Assembly: GCA_031546715.1 (NCBI GenBank)
Contig: JAVBKA010000042.1
Location: 1-31,455 of the forward strand
Direction of reading: 5' to 3'
DNA length: 31,455 nt
Origin: JAVBKA01 sp031546715
GTDB lineage: Bacteria; Bacillota; Clostridia; Oscillospirales; UBA929
In this document: positions 16,801 through 21,817 of the stretch, piece by piece
Position numbering within the stretch: position 1 is the first letter of the stretch
Layout of the letters: each line of letters opens with the position of its first letter
Program-made: the position numbers and the translations under genes
The notes under the pieces: generated by a model
Seen by the model: the letters and a program-made list of their open reading frames with translations, nothing else
Told to the model about the DNA's origin: nothing
Database searches by the model: none

Positions 16801-17075
16801 GCAGTATATAGATTAAGGGCTTCTCTTTTTGAGTAGTTCCTGATTTCACGTATCCTTTCAGCAGTTATATCTGTGCCTGAAATTACATACTCAAAAAGTT
16901 CGCCGTACTCATCTGGGAGCGAGACGAACATAACATTGATGGGGGCTAAAGCGCGAATAACATCAGCCGTTCCGTTGACCATTCGCTGATGACCCTCAGG
17001 CAGAAACAGGTCGTCTCGGACATGTCGTACAAAATGATTGATAAGCCGCAGAACCTTAGACAGCAATGACTTCAC
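13896..17075 (-). CDS. Hybrid sensor histidine kinase (PAS-GAF-HisKA-HATPase-REC-Hpt)
   Basis: A 1059-residue soluble phosphorelay kinase. Order: about 160 N-terminal residues of unknown fold; a PAS domain (about 162-270) with the Cys-rich CDFCPC stretch seen in some clostridial PAS domains; a GAF-like region (about 300-435); a coiled coil (440-480); HisKA with phospho-acceptor His488 in MSHEIRTPMNS; HATPase with the N box NLLSNAIKF, DTGIGI (632-637) and GTGLGL (662-667); a receiver with VVDD and phospho-acceptor D772, plus K825 in LAKPID; and an Hpt-like domain with H924 in EVHGCKSFLASVGA. No membrane helix or signal peptide is seen, so it senses a cytoplasmic signal. The start is uncertain: GTG 17075 directly follows an in-frame stop with poor ribosome binding, and the TTG at 17066 is an alternative behind AGGTG. 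It is 98 nt downstream of the response regulator. Confidence 0.9.
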   Translation of the reverse strand: MKSLLSKVLRLINHFVRHVRDDLFLPEGHQRMVNGTADVIRALAPINVMFVSLPDEYGELFEYVISGTDITAERIREIRNYSKREALNLYTAHNPEYNGKYFSTKSHEILSAQLYLELAWDKGWDCDDGQTIVDVIDTLTETIDNCMSSIGTTALQNTLERILDNINALIYVSDLSTGEILFINKKMEEAFNITDGRGQICWKVFQSGMTEACDFCPCHKLLDINSPSITWEEHNTFTNRFYQNTDCLMRWVDNSIVHVQHSVDITDLKETQESLNDTMEILTAHNNLLEMINSTLDTNVAVDKSASALIELSGCTYATIVSKNENHCFEVLARVNHRDADVYEQSLNLVSSADGLLRLAKDTETLHVFSRSELSFLDLHYDTQSVCVLSFGVQQSIQGFLLLEFSQENIVFNYKENSILSNASSLIGDLIVRNRYEQQRHEFAESLEQKVNERTDELNEMTKNAEEARAAAEKAAAAKTAFLANMSHEIRTPMNSIMGLSELLLAENLQQRHLQHVNNINRSATSLLGIINDILDFSKIDANKLKISPENCELVSLLQNIASMISFTARSKSLKFICDFRINTPEYVVLDDVRFRQIALNLLSNAIKFTKTGSVTFFSEIVKNHIVLEVTDTGIGIKPEDFDRLFFAFEQADINKNRSINGTGLGLSISKSLVEIMGGELQVESSYGKGSTFRVLLPYVKGEKVDAQATSEKVVRLSAPSAKALVVDDIELNLSVAAGLLGLYDISSDLAISGAEAVKTVQNSDYDIVFMDHMMPDMDGIEATAAIRALGGKYKTIPIIALTANALNETRDLLIKEGLDDFLAKPIDKMQLITVLTKWLPTEKVQMHYVEAQPRKTDITEPVLIEAAKISGLNISDALSHLGGLEPVLVDSLTIIANTTDGKMTLMQSFLDKRNLRGFSIEVHGCKSFLASVGAAELSDLAKSLEQAARNADYDYCKAHFQQFSEIMNTLAATLKEIIGSGAVKNKATGDMQFFKSKTTQLTALLTDFESDAAHECIDELTCYTFGEIIDMQLEKIKVCIADFDYEMALSLLSCLPAV

Positions 17076-17173
17076 ACCTAACGGTTTGAGATTTATGAGA
17101 TGGGGCGGGGGAGGCAGGGCGTTGTCACTACAACAAAACTAGGAAGTTATAAGCTTTCGCCGCCTCATCGGGT

Positions 17174-17569
17174 TTAAGTCTGTGCGGCAGTAGTTTTTAA
17201 CTTTTCAGCAACGTCAATATGATACTTTAACCTTGCCTTAAGCACCAAATGGTCTACTGGTTTGGGTAAATAGTCAACTGCACCAACGTTAAACGCCATA
17301 GCTTCGAGTTCAGGCTCAGTTAGTCCAGAGAGAAAAATTACTGGAATGCCTGCAAGCCGAGGGTCGGAGGATATTTTTTCCATTACCTCAAAGCCGTTCA
17401 TTTCAGGCATTTCAACATCAAGCAAAATTAAGTCGGGAATCCTAGTCTCAAGCAGACGCAAAGCACTGCTACCTGAATTGACAGGGTAAACCTTGTACGA
17501 ATCCTTTAGCATCCCATTAAGTATTGTAAGACTGGTTGCATTATCGTCTACAACTAGCACAACTCGCAT
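17174..17569 (-). CDS. Receiver-only (CheY-like) response regulator
   Basis: A 131-residue protein consisting of a single receiver domain. The acidic pair is in VVDDN, the phospho-acceptor is D51 in LILLDVEMPEMNG, the switch Ser is S81 in IFLSG and the conserved Lys is K103 in YLPKPVD. There is no DNA-binding or enzymatic output domain; a short Ala/Thr/Gln tail ends the protein. It is first in an operon with the hybrid kinase, so it probably passes or receives phosphate within that relay, or acts by protein contact. Chemotaxis CheY is possible, but no che genes are nearby. The ATG at 17569 follows AGGGATG at a suitable distance. Confidence 0.92.
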   Translation of the reverse strand: MRVVLVVDDNATSLTILNGMLKDSYKVYPVNSGSSALRLLETRIPDLILLDVEMPEMNGFEVMEKISSDPRLAGIPVIFLSGLTEPELEAMAFNVGAVDYLPKPVDHLVLKARLKYHIDVAEKLKTTAAQT

Positions 17570-17585
17570 AGTAACACATCCCTGT

Positions 17586-17630
17586 TAGTTCATATTAAAA
17601 TAATAGCATATACACACTTTTATGTCAAAT
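17586..17630 (-). repeat. 45-bp direct repeat, copy 1 (promoter-bearing)
   Basis: This segment matches 19718-19762 at 43 of 45 positions, with the last 33 (17598-17630) identical and in the same orientation. It contains the promoter of the response-regulator operon. The two copies are 2132 bp apart and enclose the recombinase module. Confidence 0.93.
17600..17628 (-). promoter_or_regulatory. Promoter of response regulator-hybrid kinase operon
   Basis: On the reverse strand TTGACA (17623-17628), a 17-nt spacer and TATTAT (17600-17605), about 30 nt before the response-regulator ATG. This is nearly the consensus sigma-A site. Confidence 0.85.
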
Positions 17631-17660
17631 GTCCGAGTAAGCCTTGAGGTTTGGTAGCTG

Positions 17661-17676
17661 GCATGTTTACTACTGT
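17661..17676 (+). repeat. Short direct repeat, copy 1
   Basis: GCATGTTTACTACTGT matches GCAAGTTTACTACTGT at 19895-19910 (15 of 16, the last 12 identical). It is a candidate attachment core for the serine recombinase module lying between the copies. Confidence 0.5.
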
Positions 17677-17750
17677 CAACAAGAAATTCACAATACCGCT
17701 TGCTTAATTTCTTTAATTTTTTTAAGTAGTAATATTAACAGCATAAAAAC

Positions 17751-17775
17751 AAGGAAGGCGCATAACGCCTTCCTT
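17751..17775 (-). terminator. Intrinsic terminator of the recombinase operon
   Basis: AAGGAAGGCG and CGCCTTCCTT form a perfect 10-bp stem with a 5-nt loop. On the reverse strand GTTTTTATG follows. It lies 22 nt after the last codon of the recombinase partner gene. Confidence 0.85.
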
Positions 17776-17797
17776 GATATAAATATTCTCGTGTACC

Positions 17798-18212
17798 TTA
17801 TTCTGCTTTTTTCATGTGGAAAGCTTCTGTCGTAGCCTCTTCAAGATCAAAATACATAATCCTGTTTTCAGAATCAAAATGACCGCTTACTCGATAACGC
17901 ATTTCCGAATCATATGATTTTATCATAGCTTTTAACTGGGTCGGAAATATTTTTATTGCCAGTATTGACCGTCTGTGTCTGTTCAGCCTTGGGCTTAGAA
18001 AAAGGCGTGGCCTTTGTTTCGTTACTCTTACAAACCCGGACGGCAAACACTTTGTGTTCGGAGCTGAGCGAAAACTGGACATGAGCCGGATAGTTTAAAT
18101 CCTCCAAGACGCGCTTGGTAAAAGTAATGCCACCTCGGTTGATGAAAATATCGGGGGTGACATTTACATTAGTGTCCATTAAATCAAAATTTATGTTTTT
18201 AAAATCTTTCAT
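17798..18212 (-). pseudogene. Recombinase-associated small protein, +1 frameshift in an A-run
   Basis: From ATG 18212 (MKDFKNINFDLMDTNVNVTP) one frame runs to a stop at 17910. The family-like continuation, starting KAMIKSYDSEMRYRVSGHFD and ending AFHMKKAE, lies in the next frame down to 17798. The frames join cleanly if one base is removed from the run of four A (reverse strand) at 17930-17933, which would give a single protein of about 137 residues. I recall similar small proteins following serine recombinases in Clostridia, with no known function; FINRGGITFTKRVLEDLNYP is the best-conserved-looking part. It lies 18 nt downstream of the recombinase gene, in the same transcript. The defect is either a real inactivating insertion or an assembly error. 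Confidence 0.78.
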
Positions 18213-18230
18213 GGTTAAAATTCCTTTCTT

Positions 18231-19439
18231 TTACGAGTTCTCTAGCTCGTTTAATGATGTTATGATATTGATAAATTGTTCGCGCTCGTCTTTACTCCAA
18301 GCTGTATCCAGCAAGTAAAAACCGCGGAGCGCACCAGTTTTCGCCTTAGCGGCAACGAATCTTTTACGCATATCTCCTAGCCTTGAATGGCTCTTGCCCC
18401 ACCCTTTCTCAAGGAAAAGAGCCTGTGCCGTTTCCCAACACTGACGATCAATAATTGCCTGATGGCAGTTTTCCCAATGATACTGAGCGAGGATATTTTT
18501 ATTTCTAACGGATTTATGTGTTAGGAAATCTTTGGTATATGTTTTTTGATAAAGCACATCTCCACAGTATTTTTCATTAAGTAGAATACCGCATATCGTT
18601 CCGTAACGCCAGAAATCCACGCCCTTAGGTGACTTTATTCCCTGTGAAGTCAGTGCTTCGGCGATATCCTGCGGAGAGGCACCTTCCAAAAAGCTATCGT
18701 AGATATAGTGAACGATTTCTGATTCAGCGGGCTCAATTTTAACCATTCCTGTATAGTCACGATAATATCCAAGTGTATTCATAAGAGAAAACTTGTAGAT
18801 TCCTTCCTGCATTCGCCAACGTATCCCTGCCTTGACCGCCTCGCTTCTTTGCTGTGATTCTAGTTCGGCAAGAGCGGACAGAATTGAAATTAGCAGCTTA
18901 TCCTTGCCGTCAGACGTGTCAATATTGTCTGTCTCAAAGATTACTGGCACAGGCGGTGAAAGCGCGTCGAGAGTTCGGAGTGATGTGAGGATATCGACAA
19001 TATTCCTGCCGAAACGAGTAATGCTCTTGGTTAGAATCAAATCTATTTCCCCATCTACTGCATCCTTCATCATCTTTTGAAAACATGCGCGGTTGTGAAC
19101 CTGTGTGCCGCTAATTCCTTCGTCGCAATATAGCCCTGCCATTTTATAGCGTGGATTGTTTTCAATTATTTCCGAGAAATGCTGCTTTTGCATTTCAAAA
19201 CTGCCCATTTGCAATTCTTCTTGCGTACTGACACGGATATACGCAGCCACGCGAAGCGGTGCAACATTATTAGTTGACTCTTCCAACTGAACTGGAGGAA
19301 TGACAGTCACCTTGCGGTCGCCGCGTCGGTTGCTTTCAAAAGCCTCATGTAGCTGTCTACGCGATTCCTCCTTGTGACTGACGCACTGTTTTTTCAAACG
19401 CTCTCGCTCAATACGATTAGCATCTAGCTTTTTCGCCAT
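18231..19439 (-). CDS. Serine site-specific recombinase (resolvase/invertase N-domain plus Recombinase domain)
   Basis: A 402-residue protein. After a basic, charged leader (1-60), the catalytic resolvase domain spans about 64-200, with nucleophile Ser71 in AYIRVSTQEE, the SITRFGRN arginine motif (139-146) and a long E helix (LLISILSALAELESQQRSE). The Recombinase domain follows (about 216-320: GYYRDYTG, then NEKYCGDVLYQKTYTKDF). The C-terminal Cys-rich zinc ribbon usual in large serine integrases is not visible; a short tail with RGFYLLDTAWSKDEREQF replaces it. The ATG at 19439 follows CTGGAGG. Such enzymes cut and rejoin DNA at attachment sites to integrate, excise or invert DNA. It is first in a two-gene operon and lies between direct repeats. 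Confidence 0.9.
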   Translation of the reverse strand: MAKKLDANRIERERLKKQCVSHKEESRRQLHEAFESNRRGDRKVTVIPPVQLEESTNNVAPLRVAAYIRVSTQEELQMGSFEMQKQHFSEIIENNPRYKMAGLYCDEGISGTQVHNRACFQKMMKDAVDGEIDLILTKSITRFGRNIVDILTSLRTLDALSPPVPVIFETDNIDTSDGKDKLLISILSALAELESQQRSEAVKAGIRWRMQEGIYKFSLMNTLGYYRDYTGMVKIEPAESEIVHYIYDSFLEGASPQDIAEALTSQGIKSPKGVDFWRYGTICGILLNEKYCGDVLYQKTYTKDFLTHKSVRNKNILAQYHWENCHQAIIDRQCWETAQALFLEKGWGKSHSRLGDMRKRFVAAKAKTGALRGFYLLDTAWSKDEREQFINIITSLNELENS

Positions 19440-19663
19440 CCCTACAACCTCCAGATAACATTGATTTCAAATACATGCATAGGATTGCTCCTCCCTTCAT
19501 TGAATTTTCTTGATAAAACAACACTTCACTCCCTTTTTTGCACAATAATGCGGAACAAGGCGTAAAATAGCCAGCGTGCGCCGCATACGTTACAATTATA
19601 CAGTAGGCAGCAATAACTTATATAACATGGCAAACACAAGCTGTTTTGTAGTTTTTAGACAAA

Positions 19664-19700
19664 AATATACCGCATCAAGGCATAGATGCCCTGATGCGGT
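19664..19700 (-). terminator. Leader hairpin with T-run, possible end of a short RNA
   Basis: ACCGCATCA (19669-19677) pairs with TGATGCGGT (19692-19700), with an inner GGCAT/ATGCC stem. On the reverse strand it is followed by ATATTTTTG. It lies about 25-60 nt downstream of the start expected from the promoter at 19732-19760, so it could end a roughly 60-nt RNA or attenuate the recombinase leader. The remaining 19440-19660 stretch shows no gene. Confidence 0.5.
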
Positions 19701-19717
19701 TTTCCGTGAAAATATCG

Positions 19718-19762
19718 TAGTTTATATTGAAATAATAGCATATACACACTTTTATGTCAAAT
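19718..19762 (-). repeat. 45-bp direct repeat, copy 2 (promoter-bearing)
   Basis: This is the second copy of the repeat at 17586-17630, 43 of 45 identical. It lies upstream of the recombinase gene and in the same orientation. Confidence 0.93.
19732..19760 (-). promoter_or_regulatory. Promoter reading toward the recombinase operon
   Basis: TTGACA (19755-19760), a 17-nt spacer and TATTAT (19732-19737) on the reverse strand, identical to the response-regulator promoter. It is about 290 nt from the recombinase ATG, with a terminator-like hairpin between. Confidence 0.75.
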
Positions 19763-19771
19763 ACCCAAAAC

Positions 19772-19824
19772 AGCACAACTCCCTTGCAGAGACGCCTCTT
19801 CGGCATTTGCAAGGGAGTTGTGCT
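19772..19824. terminator. Long perfect hairpin (17-bp stem), probable bidirectional terminator
   Basis: AGCACAACTCCCTTGCA (19772-19788) pairs perfectly with TGCAAGGGAGTTGTGCT (19808-19824) around a 19-nt loop. TTCTTTC follows on the plus strand and GTTTTGGG on the minus strand. It is about 150 nt beyond the end of the MMPL operon and probably insulates it from the recombinase module. Confidence 0.6.
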
Positions 19825-19894
19825 TCTTTCTCCATCTATATAGGTAGTGCGGACAGAAACTATTCTTAGTTAAAAAAGTAGATAAAAATGGGGG

Positions 19895-19910
19895 GCAAGT
19901 TTACTACTGT
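19895..19910 (+). repeat. Short direct repeat, copy 2
   Basis: Partner of 17661-17676; the final 12 bases GTTTACTACTGT are identical. It lies between the long hairpin and the 3' end of the MMPL partner gene. Confidence 0.5.
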
Positions 19911-19973
19911 TTTACTTGAGACTAGCATGAAAGTAGGGTAAGTGCGGATTAACACGATAGCAAAAAATTATAC

Positions 19974-21797
19974 TTACTTAAACAATGCTTGGAGACGTGT
20001 CCAGAAGGTTTCGGGCTCTTCTACTACTGTAACAGGTGCTTCATCCTCTGGTTTTGCGATTTTCGCTGTTTTGAGGACAAACTGTACCGCATTAATCTTG
20101 TCGTTGTTTTCGGATGTAAAGGAAACAGGCTTGTAATCTGATTTATCATATGAAGAGGTGAGCTTTGTAATTTCGTCGCTGATTTTCTCAGGCATGGTGG
20201 CGGTTTCTTCTTGCATTTGGCTTGTGCCGTCATAAAGTTCGCTGACGCCGCTGCTTAAATCCACTGTACCGTCACTTAGTTTGGCGATTCCGCCGTTAAG
20301 CTCTGCATAGGCTGAGGACAGTGCTGTTATGCCGTCAGTGTACTGAATTAGACCTTGGTGGAAGCTGCCGTAGTTAGTAGAAAGTGCGGCAATGCCTTCA
20401 GAAAGCTGAGTGATTGCGCTTGAATCCATTGTGCTAAGGGAGGCTGTCAGTTGAGCGGCAATTCCGGAGAGATTGCCGGAAATAGTTGTTAAAGAGGTGA
20501 CCATTTGGGCAAGCGCGGGTTCGACGGCCGCAAAGGCTGGGCTGACTTGGGCATATGTTCCCTTTACAGTGGCGGCGGTGGTATAGAATTCAACAAGCTT
20601 ATCAAGTGTGGCGTTGCCTGGGTTAGCTTGATATAACGCACCGATTTCAGCCTGTGAAATTTGATAGGATGGGATTGCATTAATTGCGCCGTTTAGGGCG
20701 TTGTACGCAAGCTTGAAACTATCTTTTAGCTGAACAAGTCCGCCTGAAACCTGGGTCAACCCTGCGGACATTTGTGATAAGCCCGGCGGGAGCTGAGTAA
20801 GTGCGCTTAAGTCGAGACTGCCAGACTGGGATTGAAGGGCTGAATTGATTGTTGCAAGAGCGTCCTTAATTGAGGAGGATGCGCCCACAAGCTCTGATTT
20901 CTTCTTGCTTACTTGGTCAATGCCGCTTTTATAGGAGGCTGAGCCGTCTTTGAGCTTCGTCGCGCCGTCACTTAAGTCGCCAACGCCGTCATTTAGCGTT
21001 TTAACGCCGTCGTTTAGGTCTGCGATAGCATCAACAAGAGTTTGCATTTCGTCAGTCATGGCGGAGGTATCGGGCATTTTAATAGACATGCTGAAGGGGA
21101 CTGCCGCAATGTCAATGCCGTTCATTTCAAAGTCCTTGACGATGGCTGAAACTGAAACATCGCCGTCCTCACCGGGCATAACTGTAAAAGTTATTTGTTT
21201 GTTTGCACCTGCGTTTGCGAGTGCGCCGCCCTTGGCGACGATTGCACTGCATTTTTCAGTGTCAAGGGTTATTGAAATTTGCAACAGGTAGTTATCATAA
21301 AAGGATGGGTTTACTTGCTTGTTGGCGGTGGATTTAAGGATTATTTCCAATAATCCGCTGCTGCCTGCAAGTGCAGTTGGAGAAACGTCCTTACCGTCAA
21401 GAGTGTAGCCGATTGTAATGTCCCAAGGAAGCTGGGCGGCATCGGATACGCCTTGATAATAGTACTTTCCGGCGTCAGCTACGAGGGAAACCTTGCCATC
21501 CTTATTTTCAATAGGGGAGGTACTTGTCAGGTTTTTTACGCTGTTGTATGTGCCGTAATCGTCAATTTTTCCGCCCTTGGTAACTTCCAAAATGTTGACC
21601 ACGTATGTACCCTCGACCTTGCCTGCGGCATCTAAAACTGCGTAGATGACTTCATCTTTAGAGGCTATTTCGCCAGTTTCGGTTGAAAGTGCTGCTAATG
21701 TGGAATCGTTTGAGGGGGCGGGGGTTTCTGCCAAGGTCAGTGCAGGATATGCCAGCACCAAAAAGGCAGAAAGAAATAAAGCTGCTATTCTTTTCAT
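19974..21797 (-). CDS. Exported coiled-coil YhgE/Pip-like protein, MMPL partner
   Basis: A 607-residue protein with a signal peptide (about 1-23, ALTLAET cleavage region) and an extracytoplasmic beta-rich first part (to about 240). A long helical region follows, rich in the LxDGxxxLxxG heptad-like repeats typical of YhgE/Pip proteins (LNDGVGDLSDGATKLKDG at about 265; LNGGIAKLSDGTVDLSSG near 510). The C-terminus ends in ETFWTRLQALFK with no membrane anchor, unlike full YhgE. It starts 20 nt after the MMPL transporter stop and has an AGGAGAG site, so the two form an operon. A likely role is the extracellular adaptor or tether of that transporter. The substrate is unknown. Confidence 0.75.
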   Translation of the reverse strand: MKRIAALFLSAFLVLAYPALTLAETPAPSNDSTLAALSTETGEIASKDEVIYAVLDAAGKVEGTYVVNILEVTKGGKIDDYGTYNSVKNLTSTSPIENKDGKVSLVADAGKYYYQGVSDAAQLPWDITIGYTLDGKDVSPTALAGSSGLLEIILKSTANKQVNPSFYDNYLLQISITLDTEKCSAIVAKGGALANAGANKQITFTVMPGEDGDVSVSAIVKDFEMNGIDIAAVPFSMSIKMPDTSAMTDEMQTLVDAIADLNDGVKTLNDGVGDLSDGATKLKDGSASYKSGIDQVSKKKSELVGASSSIKDALATINSALQSQSGSLDLSALTQLPPGLSQMSAGLTQVSGGLVQLKDSFKLAYNALNGAINAIPSYQISQAEIGALYQANPGNATLDKLVEFYTTAATVKGTYAQVSPAFAAVEPALAQMVTSLTTISGNLSGIAAQLTASLSTMDSSAITQLSEGIAALSTNYGSFHQGLIQYTDGITALSSAYAELNGGIAKLSDGTVDLSSGVSELYDGTSQMQEETATMPEKISDEITKLTSSYDKSDYKPVSFTSENNDKINAVQFVLKTAKIAKPEDEAPVTVVEEPETFWTRLQALFK

Positions 21798-21817
21798 AAT
21801 GTTATCTCTCTCCTAAA

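Noticed and set aside
17925..17940. Programmed ribosomal frameshift in the partner gene
   Set aside because: The shift needed is +1 at GTTAAAAGC, which is not a known slippery site; no stimulatory stem or internal ribosome binding site was seen. Indel in an A-run is simpler.
17910..18212. First frame of the recombinase partner as a complete 100-aa gene with a second separate gene at 17798-18082
   Set aside because: The second frame has no ribosome binding site for its ATG, overlaps most of the first, and its C-terminal part reads as the natural continuation of the first frame after a one-base correction.
19772..19824. 17-bp hairpin as a tRNA or structured riboswitch
   Set aside because: It is a single uninterrupted stem with a 19-nt loop; there is no cloverleaf, anticodon arm or conserved riboswitch core. 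A terminator or insulator fits better.
19576..19869. 97-aa plus-strand frame across the recombinase upstream region
   Set aside because: It runs through both hairpins and the promoter repeat, has no ribosome binding site and has no recognisable protein features.
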